From: Idiomarina rhizosphaerae
GTDB lineage: Bacteria > Pseudomonadota > Gammaproteobacteria > Enterobacterales > Alteromonadaceae
DNA length: 64,000 nt
Direction: 5' to 3'
Assembly (NCBI RefSeq): GCF_024159085.1
Contig: NZ_JAMZDE010000008.1
Span: forward strand, 615,611-679,610
In this document: in pieces, positions 34,584 through 44,126 of the stretch
Numbering within the stretch: position 1 is the stretch's first letter
Layout: every line of letters begins with the position of its first letter
Notes under the pieces: generated by a model
The model's input: only the letters and a program-made list of their open reading frames with translations
Databases searched by the model: none
Told to the model about the DNA's origin: nothing
Translations under genes and position numbers: made by a program

Positions 34584-35926
34584 TGGCTTTAACAAAACCG
34601 ACTTTCTGGCAAGATTTGAAAGTCTATAGACAACCTCGCGTTCTGGTTATTTTTGTCCTGGGTATCGCCAGCGGTTTCCCTTGGGTGATGATTGGCTCTG
34701 CGCTGTCAGCCTGGCTGCAGGAGGTTGGACTAACCCGCTCAGTCATTGGCTATTTCGGTGCAGTTTTTGGTGCCTACTCTATAAATTTTTTATGGGCTCC
34801 TGTTATCGACAACCTAAAAATTCCGATACTCACTCGCTGGTTAGGGCAAAGAAGGAGCTGGATCTTTCTCTGCCAAATGCTCATTGCCGGAGGTTGTTTC
34901 GCATTAGCGAGTCTGGATATTATCAGCCACCTTCATCTCGTCGGGCTAATTGCGCTCGGCATTGCTGTCAGCTCAGCGACTCAGGATATAGCCATTGACG
35001 CCTACCGAATTGAGTCTTTTGCAGAAAACGAAGGTCGACTGCAAAGTGCCGGAGCTGCAATGACAACCGCCGGATGGTGGACCGGATACAGCGGTCTGGG
35101 CGCACTACCGTTCTTCTTTGTCGATGGTATAACCTGGCAATGGCAACACGCGTATTTTGGTTTAGGCTGCGTGATGTTGGTTCTGGCGATAGTTGTACTC
35201 TTTGTGCGCCGCACCACTTATCATCAGGATCCAACCATAAAAACAAAGTTGACTCACTTCTGGCCTGCAATGAAAGAGAGAGTCAACATTATTGTTATTC
35301 AGCCTATTGGTGAGTTCTTTTCCCGCAATGGCGTTAAGCTGGCGTTTTCAATTCTGGCCTTTATCTTTTTGTTTAAAATTGGCGAAGCTTTTCTGGGGCG
35401 AATGTCGATTGTTTTCTATAAAGAAGTTGGCTTTACTAATGCCGAAATCGGCACCTATTCAAAATTGGTTACCTGGTGGGTAACCATTGTTTTTGCACTG
35501 TTGGGCAGTGCCGTTAACTTACGACTGGGCATAATTAAAGGCCTGCTCATAGGCGGCATAGCTATGGCCTCTTCTAACCTGATGTTCTCGTGGATTGCTC
35601 TGGTAGGCCCGGATACAGACCTCTTTCTAAGCGCGGTTTTAATTGATGGCTTTACCAGTGCCTGGTCCACCGTGGCTTTTGTTGCCTTTATCAGTTTGCT
35701 TTGTAATCGAACCTTTACCGCAACCCAGTATGCACTAATGGCATCGTTGGGAGCTTTAGGAAAAACCGTACTGTCGTCCTCCAGCGGACAAATTGTCGAT
35801 TATATGGATGGCAACTGGGCTTTATTCTTTGTCTTAACTGCTTTAATGGTTATCCCTAGTCTTATCTTCCTCTGGTTTATTCGTAAACCCATAGCCGAGC
35901 TGGAGCGAAAACGTGACGAAGGCTAA
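34583..35926 (+). CDS. ampG: Muropeptide permease AmpG
   Basis: A 447-residue major facilitator protein with about 12-14 membrane helices. The N-terminal LGIASGFPWVMIGSALSAWL, the DIAIDAYRIE motif near residue 135 and the later FLFKIGEAF region are typical of AmpG, which imports GlcNAc-anhydroMurNAc peptides for cell-wall recycling. The neighbouring yajG supports the call. The stop overlaps the panE start by 14 bases. Confidence 0.93.
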   Translation: MALTKPTFWQDLKVYRQPRVLVIFVLGIASGFPWVMIGSALSAWLQEVGLTRSVIGYFGAVFGAYSINFLWAPVIDNLKIPILTRWLGQRRSWIFLCQMLIAGGCFALASLDIISHLHLVGLIALGIAVSSATQDIAIDAYRIESFAENEGRLQSAGAAMTTAGWWTGYSGLGALPFFFVDGITWQWQHAYFGLGCVMLVLAIVVLFVRRTTYHQDPTIKTKLTHFWPAMKERVNIIVIQPIGEFFSRNGVKLAFSILAFIFLFKIGEAFLGRMSIVFYKEVGFTNAEIGTYSKLVTWWVTIVFALLGSAVNLRLGIIKGLLIGGIAMASSNLMFSWIALVGPDTDLFLSAVLIDGFTSAWSTVAFVAFISLLCNRTFTATQYALMASLGALGKTVLSSSSGQIVDYMDGNWALFFVLTALMVIPSLIFLWFIRKPIAELERKRDEG

Positions 35927-36830
35927 CCTAAATTGGGTCGTGCTTGGCCCCGGAGCCATAGGTGGGATTATTGCCGGCGCTCTGCTGGAACATGGGCAGT
36001 CTGTATCGGTTTTACCGCGTAAGAACCGAACACGAGAAATAAACTGGCAAGTCACTCATAAGCAGTTTATAGCTGACTACAGTGCTCCTGTTATTACACA
36101 ACCTCTGGCCGAGAATACGGTGTTCGTTATTGCGGTTAAAGCCTTTGATGTGATTCAAGCCTTGCAACGCATAACGACATTGGACGGCTTTAACTACAAC
36201 ATGCCAATAGTGATAAGCCATAACGGCATGGTGGAACTTCCGGAGCCGTTAAAAGAACTTAATTTACACCCATTAGTGACAACCCACGGTGCGGTACGAA
36301 GCAGTAACGAGAATGGCGACCTTTGTATAGAACACCGCGGCGCAGGCCGAAGCTGGCTTGAAATCGGCCCCCAAGGCCGGAATCAGCGAACAGAGTTTGC
36401 TCCTGGCTCGGTCCTGCAACAGGCATTCCCTCCGCTTATACTGGAACAAGATCTAAGTCAGAGACGCTGGTTAAAGTTCGTTATTAATTGCATTATTAAT
36501 CCACTGACCGCAGTTCATCAATGCGCAAATGGTGAACTGCTGAATAGAAACTGGCAGGCACAAGTATACAGCCTTGTCGCAGAAGCCGTTGCTGTAGCCA
36601 AAAGTCAAAACGTGTCGCTGACAACTGAGGAGTGCTATAGAGAGGTGCTGTTAGTTGCAAAGGAAACGGCCTTAAACCACTCTTCCATGCTGCAGGACGT
36701 TAAACAACAACGGCCTACCGAGATACAGCAGTTAACCGGTTATTTAATTAACGCTGGTAAGACGGCGGGTGTTGCCACACCGACTCACCAGCAACTACTC
36801 AATGAGTTTCAACAACGTTATAGCGGCTAG
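35913..36830 (+). CDS. panE: 2-dehydropantoate 2-reductase
   Basis: A 305-residue NADPH-dependent ketopantoate reductase of the pantothenate pathway. The Rossmann motif is [15 protein letters not shown] near residue 10; [13 protein letters not shown] near residue 72 and [14 protein letters not shown] near residue 190 (with the catalytic Lys and Asn) are conserved. It starts at GTG inside the ampG 3' end, and its stop overlaps the convergent ribB stop by four bases. Confidence 0.93.
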   Translation: MTKANLNWVVLGPGAIGGIIAGALLEHGQSVSVLPRKNRTREINWQVTHKQFIADYSAPVITQPLAENTVFVIAVKAFDVIQALQRITTLDGFNYNMPIVISHNGMVELPEPLKELNLHPLVTTHGAVRSSNENGDLCIEHRGAGRSWLEIGPQGRNQRTEFAPGSVLQQAFPPLILEQDLSQRRWLKFVINCIINPLTAVHQCANGELLNRNWQAQVYSLVAEAVAVAKSQNVSLTTEECYREVLLVAKETALNHSSMLQDVKQQRPTEIQQLTGYLINAGKTAGVATPTHQQLLNEFQQRYSG

Positions 36831-37942
36831 TCTTTATCTTCAATAAAATCGATCACCTCAAGACCAAAGCCTGACAACGCAGAGTAACGTTTTGGCGAGC
36901 TCATTAAATGCATTTTATGAATGTTCAGGTCTGCCAAAATCTGTGAGCCTAAACCAACATTGCGGGACGCATTTGACGCCGATGTTGTTGGTTTTTGCTC
37001 TCCTTTATCCTGCGCTTCAAACTCACACACCTGAGCAATGATGCTTTCCGGCGTCTGCTGACGACCAATAATGACCAACACACCATCGTGTTCAGCAATA
37101 TAGGACATGGCCTTCTGGATTGGCCAGCTGCGTTTTGCTGCACGCTCGGTTAAAAAGGTATCGTGGAAGGTGTCCTGCAGATGAACACGTACATTGGTCA
37201 CTTTATCCTGCGAAAGGTCACCATGAACAAGAGCATAATGTACCTGCTCATCAATGGTATCCTGATAAGTGATTAAGCGGAACTTACCGAATGCCGTAGG
37301 CAAATTACATTCAGCCACCCGTTCTATGGTTTTTTCCTGTATCGAGCGATATTCGATTAAATCGGCAATGGTGCCGACTTTAATACCATGCTCTTCAGAA
37401 AAAGCTTCAAGATCGGCTCGACGAGCCATAGTGCCGTCTTCATTCAGCACTTCAACGATAACCGCCGCTGGTTCAAACCCGGCTAACCGCGCGAGATCAC
37501 ACCCCGCCTCCGTATGCCCGGCACGGTTCAACACCCCGCCCGACTTCGCTTTTAACGGGAAAATATGTCCAGGCATAACCAAATCTTCCGGCTTGGCGTC
37601 TTTTTTCACTGCGTCCAACACCGTTTTCGCTCTGTCCGCCGCGGAAATACCTGTGGTTACACCTTCCGCTGCCTCAATCGAAACAGTAAAGCTTGTTGCG
37701 TATGGTGCATTGTTCTTATCCACCATTAACGGCAAATTAAGTTGCTCGCAGCGTTCTTCCGTTAGCGTCAGACAAATCAGTCCGCGACCATAACGCGCCA
37801 TAAAATTGATAGTTTCCGGCGTCACGCACTCGGCTGCAATAATGATATCGCCTTCGTTTTCGCGGTCTTCGTCATCCATAAGGATAACCATTTTACCCTG
37901 ACGAATATCTTCGATAATCTCTTCTGTGCTATGCAGTGACAT
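36827..37942 (-). CDS. ribB: 3,4-dihydroxy-2-butanone-4-phosphate synthase with degenerate GTP cyclohydrolase II domain
   Basis: A 371-residue fusion. The N-terminal RibB domain (about 1-205) is intact: [11 protein letters not shown] near residue 22 and [13 protein letters not shown] near residue 142. The C-terminal region aligns with RibA ([14 protein letters not shown] near residue 207), but the zinc Cys motifs (CLTGD and LRCDCG in active RibA) are replaced by LQDTFHD and ERAAKRSW, and the HRQEGRNIGL motif by GRQQTPE. It therefore should not be a GTP cyclohydrolase, and a separate ribA is expected elsewhere. It is 13 bases after ribD. Confidence 0.93.
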   Translation of the reverse strand: MSLHSTEEIIEDIRQGKMVILMDDEDRENEGDIIIAAECVTPETINFMARYGRGLICLTLTEERCEQLNLPLMVDKNNAPYATSFTVSIEAAEGVTTGISAADRAKTVLDAVKKDAKPEDLVMPGHIFPLKAKSGGVLNRAGHTEAGCDLARLAGFEPAAVIVEVLNEDGTMARRADLEAFSEEHGIKVGTIADLIEYRSIQEKTIERVAECNLPTAFGKFRLITYQDTIDEQVHYALVHGDLSQDKVTNVRVHLQDTFHDTFLTERAAKRSWPIQKAMSYIAEHDGVLVIIGRQQTPESIIAQVCEFEAQDKGEQKPTTSASNASRNVGLGSQILADLNIHKMHLMSSPKRYSALSGFGLEVIDFIEDKD

Positions 37943-37955
37943 AACGCTTTACCTT

Positions 37956-39083
37956 TTAATCTTGTGTATGAGGTACTGCTACCAAGCGTTGATCAGGGCC
38001 TATCTGCCGGCGATCAATAATTTTAAACCTTGGTGCTGAAGCTAAATTCAACGGCTCGTTCATGTCGATAACCGAACGTCCGTGATGGCCCAATAACTGA
38101 CCCGAACTGTAAATCATCAATCTGTCGCATAATTGCTGCTGAATAAGAGCGCCCGCTAAACTCGCCCCACACTCAGTCCAAAGCTGGTTAATTTCGCGGT
38201 TAGCCAATTCAACCATAAGTGCCGGCAGACTCACTTTACCGTTACGGTCTGCGGCAATAATTAACTCATGACAATGTGGATGGCGACTGGGTTTACCGGG
38301 AATTGTTCGCACTAACCAAACCGGCGCCGGAGAGTCAAAGACTCGGGTCTCATCATTCACCCGGTGCTGACTGTCAATAATAATACGTACCGGCTGTTTT
38401 AATGGCTCAGGCAACGGTCTTGATTTTGGCCACTCATCAACACGCACCGTCAATTTAGGGTTATCAGTCAGAATCGTCGCGGCACCACTCAGTATGGCAT
38501 CGGCCTGTGCCCGGAAAAACTGCACATCACTGCGGGCATCAGAAGACGTTATCCATTGACTGCGACCATCTGACAACGCCGTTTTTGCGTCCAGTGAGGT
38601 TGCCATTTTTAGGGTTACCCATGGACGTTGTCGCGTCATGCGGGAAATAAACCCCGGATTCAAACTCTCTGCTGCCGATTGCAGCACTCCGACATCCACA
38701 GAAATACCCGCATCCTTTAAACGCTGAATTCCATTGCCACTAACCCGTGGGTTTGGATCCTGCATTGCAACTACAACACGTTTTACTCCGGCCTCAATTA
38801 ACGCATCGCAACAAGGAGGTGTACGGCCAATATGACTGCATGGCTCCAGCGTGACGTAGGCCGTTGCACCACTGGCTTTTTGCCCTGCCGCGCGCAAAGC
38901 ATGTACTTCAGCGTGAGGCTCGCCAGCCTGATGGTGCCAGCCTTCGCCAACAACTTCAGTCCCGAGAGTAATGACACAGCCAACCGCAGGGTTCGGGCGA
39001 GTCGTCATCAGTCCGCGCCGCGCCAGCATTAAAGCGCGGTGCATCATTTGATGGTCAAAGTGCTGCGGGTTTAATTCAGTCAT
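37956..39083 (-). CDS. ribD: Bifunctional riboflavin deaminase-reductase
   Basis: A 375-residue enzyme for steps two and three of riboflavin synthesis. The N-terminal deaminase shows the zinc motifs HAEVHAL near residue 58 and [15 protein letters not shown] near residue 83. The reductase domain starts near residue 150 ([18 protein letters not shown]). It overlaps nrdR by eight bases. Unlike many relatives, ribE is not found between ribD and ribB, and ribH-nusB do not follow. Confidence 0.95.
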   Translation of the reverse strand: MTELNPQHFDHQMMHRALMLARRGLMTTRPNPAVGCVITLGTEVVGEGWHHQAGEPHAEVHALRAAGQKASGATAYVTLEPCSHIGRTPPCCDALIEAGVKRVVVAMQDPNPRVSGNGIQRLKDAGISVDVGVLQSAAESLNPGFISRMTRQRPWVTLKMATSLDAKTALSDGRSQWITSSDARSDVQFFRAQADAILSGAATILTDNPKLTVRVDEWPKSRPLPEPLKQPVRIIIDSQHRVNDETRVFDSPAPVWLVRTIPGKPSRHPHCHELIIAADRNGKVSLPALMVELANREINQLWTECGASLAGALIQQQLCDRLMIYSSGQLLGHHGRSVIDMNEPLNLASAPRFKIIDRRQIGPDQRLVAVPHTQD

Positions 39084-39525
39084 TAAGGCGCGCTATTTCT
39101 TCACCAAATTCTCGAATGTCCTCAAACGAGCGATAAACGGAAGCAAAACGCACATACGCCACTTTATCTATCTGCTTGAGGTTTTCCATGACCAGACTGC
39201 CGACGAAATTACTGCTTATTTCACGCTCGCCGGTCGCCCGGATACTGGATTTTATTTTGTTAATAGCCTGCTCCATCAACTCAAGACTCACAGGCCGCTT
39301 TTCCAGAGCTCTCAGTAGACCATTTCGGAGTTTGTCTTCGTTAAATGGCTCGCGGGAACCATCGGTTTTGATAACCCGGGGCATGACCAGCTCAGCGGTT
39401 TCAAAGGTTGTAAAGCGCTCCTTGCAATGATTACATTCACGCCGACGACGAACCGAGGCCCCATCCGCAACCAGTCGCGAATCGATAACCTTAGTATCCT
39501 GTGTGCCGCAAAATGGACAATGCAT
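39076..39525 (-). CDS. nrdR: Transcriptional repressor NrdR
   Basis: A 149-residue repressor of ribonucleotide reductase genes. It has the N-terminal zinc ribbon ([17 protein letters not shown], then [12 protein letters not shown]) and an ATP-cone domain from about residue 49 ([20 protein letters not shown]), with which it senses ATP/dATP. The nrdR-ribD overlap is conserved in gammaproteobacteria. Confidence 0.96.
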   Translation of the reverse strand: MHCPFCGTQDTKVIDSRLVADGASVRRRRECNHCKERFTTFETAELVMPRVIKTDGSREPFNEDKLRNGLLRALEKRPVSLELMEQAINKIKSSIRATGEREISSNFVGSLVMENLKQIDKVAYVRFASVYRSFEDIREFGEEIARLND

Positions 39526-39564
39526 TGCCTGACTCCTTTAAGTGCGCTCTACAACGAAGAGCAA

Positions 39565-40821
39565 TTAACCGTAAACCGGAAACTTAGCGCATAACGCTTT
39601 GACTTGCTCGCGAACTTCACTGATTTTGCTTTCATTCGTAATGTCATCCAGAACATCACAAATCCAGTTGGCGACTTGCTCGGCTTCTGTTTCCTGAAAG
39701 CCTCGACGGGTAATTGCCGGTGTGCCTAAGCGCAGCCCAGAGGTCACAAAAGGAGAACGAGGATCATTCGGAACTGCATTCTTGTTAACCGTAATAAATG
39801 CGTTACCTAATGCCGCATCGGCGTCTTTACCGGTAATATCTTTGTCGATAAGGTCAACCAGGAACAAGTGGTTCTGAGTGCCGTTCGACACAATTTTATA
39901 GCCACGCGCCTGCATGGTTTTTACCATGGCATTGGCGTTCACTAATACCTGCTTCTGGTAGTCTTTAAACTCTGGCTGCAACGCCTCCTGAAAAGCCACC
40001 GCTTTACCAGCGATAACGTGACACAGTGGTCCACCCTGGTTGCCGGGGAATACGGCACTGTTTAGTTTCTTGTGTAACTTTTCGTCGTCACTGCCAGAAA
40101 TAATCAGGCCGCCACGTGGGCCTGCCAAAGTTTTGTGCGTAGTCGTAGTAACAACATGCGCGTAAGGCACCGGGTTTGGATAAACACCTGCAGCTACCAG
40201 ACCCGCCACGTGCGCCATATCCACCATTAAATACGCATCAACTTTATCGGCAATTTCACGGAATTTTGCCCAGTCAACAATGCCTGAGTACGCGGAAAAA
40301 CCAGCAACGATAACTTTGGGTTTGTGTTCCTGAGCCAGCTTTTCAACTTCTGCGTAGTCAATTTCACCGGTGGATTCATCCAGACCGTAGGAAACCGCAT
40401 TGTATAGTTTGCCTGAAAAGTTCACACCAGAGCCGTGTGTTAAGTGACCGCCGTGAGCCAGACTCATACCAAGGAAAGTATCGCCCGCTTCCATCATGGC
40501 CATAAAGGCCGCGGTATTAGCTTGAGAGCCGGAATGCGGTTGTACGTTTGCGTACTTGGCGCCGAACAATTGTTTTGCGCGCTCAATAGCTAAGTCTTCG
40601 ACTTTATCGACAAACTCACAGCCGCCGTAGTAACGCTTGTGCGGATAACCTTCTGCGTACTTGTTAGTCAGTTGTGACCCCTGAGCCTGCATTACCCGCG
40701 GACTGGTGTAATTTTCCGATGCAATCAGCTCAATGTGTTGTTCCTGACGTTCAACTTCATCCTGCATCGCCTGCCATAAGTCCGCGTCAAAGTCGGTAAT
40801 GTTCATCTCAGATTTCAGCAT
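39565..40821 (-). CDS. glyA: Serine hydroxymethyltransferase
   Basis: A 418-residue PLP enzyme that interconverts serine and glycine and charges tetrahydrofolate with a one-carbon unit. The PLP lysine is in [15 protein letters not shown] near residue 228; IELIASENY near residue 30 and SGSQANTAA near residue 97 are conserved. The ATG ending at 40821 has a GGAGAG site at good spacing and is chosen over an earlier in-frame start. It is followed by nrdR after 39 bases. Confidence 0.96.
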   Translation of the reverse strand: MLKSEMNITDFDADLWQAMQDEVERQEQHIELIASENYTSPRVMQAQGSQLTNKYAEGYPHKRYYGGCEFVDKVEDLAIERAKQLFGAKYANVQPHSGSQANTAAFMAMMEAGDTFLGMSLAHGGHLTHGSGVNFSGKLYNAVSYGLDESTGEIDYAEVEKLAQEHKPKVIVAGFSAYSGIVDWAKFREIADKVDAYLMVDMAHVAGLVAAGVYPNPVPYAHVVTTTTHKTLAGPRGGLIISGSDDEKLHKKLNSAVFPGNQGGPLCHVIAGKAVAFQEALQPEFKDYQKQVLVNANAMVKTMQARGYKIVSNGTQNHLFLVDLIDKDITGKDADAALGNAFITVNKNAVPNDPRSPFVTSGLRLGTPAITRRGFQETEAEQVANWICDVLDDITNESKISEVREQVKALCAKFPVYG

Positions 40822-40909
40822 TACAGCTCTCCAAATCATTAAGTGGTCTTAATTTGCCCGCTATTTTACCTTAAAACACAAATGAGTGCCTAGTTCAGCA
40901 CAACAAAGT

Positions 40910-40938
40910 TTGGGGATGTCCGTAAATCACAGTAAACT
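40910..40938 (+). promoter_or_regulatory. Candidate ettA promoter
   Basis: TTGGGG (40910-40915) and TAAACT (40933-40938) are 17 bases apart in the divergent glyA-ettA gap. Both hexamers are weak matches to sigma70 elements. Confidence 0.3.
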
Positions 40939-40980
40939 ATGCAGTAACTTTTTTGTTGATAAGAAGGATTTTACGTCGCT

Positions 40981-42645
40981 ATGGCGCAATATATCTATTC
41001 AATGTCGCGGGTGAGCAAAGTTGTTCCGCCCAAGAAAACTATCTTAAAAGACATTTCTCTGTCATTTTATCCTGGCGCCAAAATTGGTGTTTTAGGCGTT
41101 AACGGTGCCGGTAAGTCGACCTTACTGCGCATTATGGCGGGTGTTGATAATGAGTACGAAGGCGAAGCTCGTCCTTTAGCCGGCATCCAAATTGGTTACC
41201 TGCCTCAGGAACCTCAGTTAGATGAAAATAAAACGGTGAAAGAAACCGTTGAAGAGGCTGTGGCCGATGTTAAAGAAGCCTTTGCCAAGCTGGATGAAAT
41301 TTATGCCGCTTATGCAGACGAAAATGCAGACTTCGACGCCTTAGCAAAAGAGCAAGGTGAGCTTGAAGCTTTGTTGCAGGCAAAAGACGGTCACAATATC
41401 GAAAACATTCTTGAGCGTGCTGCAGACGCACTGCGCCTGCCGGAGTGGGATGCAAAAATCGGCAACTTGTCAGGTGGTGAACGACGCCGTGTGGCCATTT
41501 GCCGCTTGTTGCTATCGAAACCCGACATGCTGCTTCTTGATGAGCCCACCAACCACCTGGATGCGGAATCGGTGGCCTGGCTTGAACGCTTCCTGCATGA
41601 CTATAATGGTACTGTGGTTGCTATTACCCACGACCGTTATTTCCTTGATAACGTTGCGGGCTGGATCCTTGAACTGGACCGCGGTTACGGCATTCCGTGG
41701 GAAGGCAACTACTCTTCCTGGCTGGAACAGAAAGAGAAGCGTCTGGAGCAGGAAGAGCGCTCTGAAAAAGCACGCCAGCGCACCATTAAGCAGGAACTGG
41801 AGTGGGTACGTACTAACCCCAAAGGTCGTCAGGCGAAAAGCAAAGCGCGTCTTAACCGCTTTGAAGAGCTACAAAGTGGCGATTACCAGAAACGTAACGA
41901 AACCAACGAACTGTTTATTCCACCGGGTCCTCGCTTAGGCGACAAAGTTATTGAGGTTAATGGCATAAGCAAGGCTTACGGCAAACGCCAGCTAATTGAT
42001 AACTTAAGCTTTAGCGTTCCCAAAGGCGCTATCGTTGGTATTATCGGTCCAAACGGTGCGGGTAAATCCACTTTATTCCGCATGATTAGCGGGCAGGAGC
42101 AACCTGACAGTGGTTCAGTTGAATTGGGCGAAACCGTGCAATTAGCCAGCGTTGATCAGTTCCGTGACAATATGGATGACAGCAAAACCGTCTTTGAAGA
42201 AATTACTGACGGCAACGACATTCTGAAAATTGGTAACTTTGAAGTTAACGGCCGGGCTTATGTTGGTCGCTTTAACTTCCGTGGTACCGACCAGCAAAAA
42301 CGTATTGGCGAGCTGTCTGGTGGTGAGCGTAACCGTGTGCATTTGGCCAAGCTGTTAAAAGCCGGTGGCAACACCTTGTTACTCGATGAGCCTACCAACG
42401 ACTTAGACGTGGAAACCCTGCGTGCACTGGAAGAAGCGATTCTGGAATTCCCGGGCTCTGTGATGGTTATTTCGCACGACCGTTGGTTCCTTGACCGTAT
42501 TGCTACTCACATTCTGGACTACCGCGATGAAGGCGAAGTGGTGTTCTACGAGGGTAACTACAGCGATTACGAAGCTTATATGAAAGAAAAATTTGGTGAA
42601 CAGGCTATGGAGCCGCACCGCATTAAATACAAACCTATTGGTTAA
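40981..42645 (+). CDS. ettA: Energy-dependent translational throttle protein EttA
   Basis: A 554-residue ABC-F protein with two ATPase domains. Walker A motifs are GVNGAGKSTLLR near residue 40 and GPNGAGKSTLFR near residue 357; signatures are LSGGERRR near 163 and LSGGERNR near 443. It binds the ribosomal E site and gates entry into elongation according to ATP/ADP ratio. The short linker with KGRQAKSKARLNRFEEL near residue 280 is the ribosome-contacting PtIM region. Confidence 0.96.
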   Translation: MAQYIYSMSRVSKVVPPKKTILKDISLSFYPGAKIGVLGVNGAGKSTLLRIMAGVDNEYEGEARPLAGIQIGYLPQEPQLDENKTVKETVEEAVADVKEAFAKLDEIYAAYADENADFDALAKEQGELEALLQAKDGHNIENILERAADALRLPEWDAKIGNLSGGERRRVAICRLLLSKPDMLLLDEPTNHLDAESVAWLERFLHDYNGTVVAITHDRYFLDNVAGWILELDRGYGIPWEGNYSSWLEQKEKRLEQEERSEKARQRTIKQELEWVRTNPKGRQAKSKARLNRFEELQSGDYQKRNETNELFIPPGPRLGDKVIEVNGISKAYGKRQLIDNLSFSVPKGAIVGIIGPNGAGKSTLFRMISGQEQPDSGSVELGETVQLASVDQFRDNMDDSKTVFEEITDGNDILKIGNFEVNGRAYVGRFNFRGTDQQKRIGELSGGERNRVHLAKLLKAGGNTLLLDEPTNDLDVETLRALEEAILEFPGSVMVISHDRWFLDRIATHILDYRDEGEVVFYEGNYSDYEAYMKEKFGEQAMEPHRIKYKPIG

Positions 42646-42658
42646 TATGCTGAATAGC

Positions 42659-42687
42659 AAAGGGGAGCTTTATCGCTCCCCTTTTTT
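42659..42687 (+). terminator. Rho-independent terminator of ettA
   Basis: AAAGGGGAGC (42659-42668) pairs with GCTCCCCTTT (42675-42684) around a six-base loop, followed by a run of T. It lies between convergent ettA and radA and could serve both, though the T run is better on the plus strand. Confidence 0.85.
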
Positions 42688-42696
42688 ATTTCTGAA

Positions 42697-44061
42697 TTAC
42701 ATGACATCCAGCGCTTGCTGAAGATTCTTCACTCCAATAACTTCCATGCCTTTGGGTGAGGTTTTAGGCGTGTTGCCAATAGGTACAATGGCTTTTTTAA
42801 AACCATGTTTAGCGGCCTCATTTAAACGCTCCAGACCATTAGGTACCGGGCGTATTTCACCGGCCAACCCTACTTCGCCAAACACGATTAACTCACGTGC
42901 TAACGGCTCACCTTTAAAACTGGAAACAATAGCAAGCAACAAAGCCAAGTCTGCTGACGTTTCAGATACCTTAACCCCGCCAACGACGTTCACAAAAACG
43001 TCCTGATCCGACACTTGTAAACCACCGTGGCGATGCAGAACCGCCAGTAGCAGTGCTAGTCGCGTTGCTTCAAGCCCTACCGCAACCCGCCGCGGATTAG
43101 CCAGTGCCGAATAATCTACTAGTGCCTGAATCTCGACCAGCAACGGTCGTGTACCCTCCCAGATCACCATAACGACAGAGCCATTGCCCTGATCTTCGGC
43201 GCGCTGCAGGAATATAGCCGATGGATTCGAAACCTCCTTCAGCCCGCCACCAGTCATAGCAAATACGCCGAGTTCGTTCACCGCACCGAAGCGATTCTTA
43301 GTACCACGTAGGGTGCGATAACGGGAATCTGATGAGCCATCCAGAAGTACGGAGCAGTCAATACAATGTTCCAGCACTTTTGGCCCCGCCAGATGGCCTT
43401 CTTTGGTCACGTGCCCAACCATAATAATAGCGACATTTTTTTGTTTGGCGTAACGCGTTAAAAAGGCGGCTGATTCGCGCACTTGAGAGACGCTACCCGG
43501 TGCCGATTGAATATCGGCCATATGCATCACCTGAATGGAATCAATGACCATAATCGCGGGTTTTTCTTTATCAGCCAGCTGACAAATGCTTTCCACTGAG
43601 GTTTCAGACAACATACGCAGTTTATCCGTCGGCAGATTAAGCCGCTGAGCCCGCATTGCCACCTGCTGCAGAGATTCCTCGCCGGTAACGTATAATGCAG
43701 GCATGCGTTCTGCCAGTTTACATAAAGCCTGCAGTAACAACGTGCTTTTCCCAGCCCCTGGTGAACCGCCGATGAGTATTGCTGAGCCAGGAACAACGCC
43801 GCCGCCTAAAACTCGGTCAAACTCCTGAAAGCCAGAGCTAAAACGCGGTACTTCCTGCAAGTCCACTTCATTCAGGGTCTGTACCCTGCCTTCGGTAATA
43901 CCGCTAAAGCCCCGCCGTTCAGATGAGGTAGAGATTGTTTTTGACGTTAAACGAATTTCAGTTAGCGTATTCCAGGCCTTACATTCCGGGCATTGTCCAA
44001 GCCAGCGCGGGAAGTCGGCGCCACAGTCATTACACACATACGCACTTTTTGCTTTTGCCAT
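42697..44061 (-). CDS. radA: DNA repair protein RadA
   Basis: A 454-residue RecA-like ATPase that drives branch migration in recombination. It has the N-terminal zinc finger (CNDCGADFPRWLGQCPECKA), Walker A GGSPGAGKSTLLLQ near residue 97, the RadA-specific KNRFG motif (GTKNRFGAVNELG near 255) and a C-terminal Lon-protease-like domain from about 350. The serB-radA proximity matches E. coli, though here a PilZ gene lies between. Confidence 0.96.
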   Translation of the reverse strand: MAKAKSAYVCNDCGADFPRWLGQCPECKAWNTLTEIRLTSKTISTSSERRGFSGITEGRVQTLNEVDLQEVPRFSSGFQEFDRVLGGGVVPGSAILIGGSPGAGKSTLLLQALCKLAERMPALYVTGEESLQQVAMRAQRLNLPTDKLRMLSETSVESICQLADKEKPAIMVIDSIQVMHMADIQSAPGSVSQVRESAAFLTRYAKQKNVAIIMVGHVTKEGHLAGPKVLEHCIDCSVLLDGSSDSRYRTLRGTKNRFGAVNELGVFAMTGGGLKEVSNPSAIFLQRAEDQGNGSVVMVIWEGTRPLLVEIQALVDYSALANPRRVAVGLEATRLALLLAVLHRHGGLQVSDQDVFVNVVGGVKVSETSADLALLLAIVSSFKGEPLARELIVFGEVGLAGEIRPVPNGLERLNEAAKHGFKKAIVPIGNTPKTSPKGMEVIGVKNLQQALDVM

Positions 44062-44126
44062 TCGTCTGCTTCTCGTTTTATGATGAGGTATTATTCAAGA
44101 ATAATTATAAAAAATATTAGACTTCG

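Noticed and set aside
37269..37793. 174-residue plus-strand frame opposite ribB
   Set aside because: Antisense to well-conserved RibB motifs; no domain seen.
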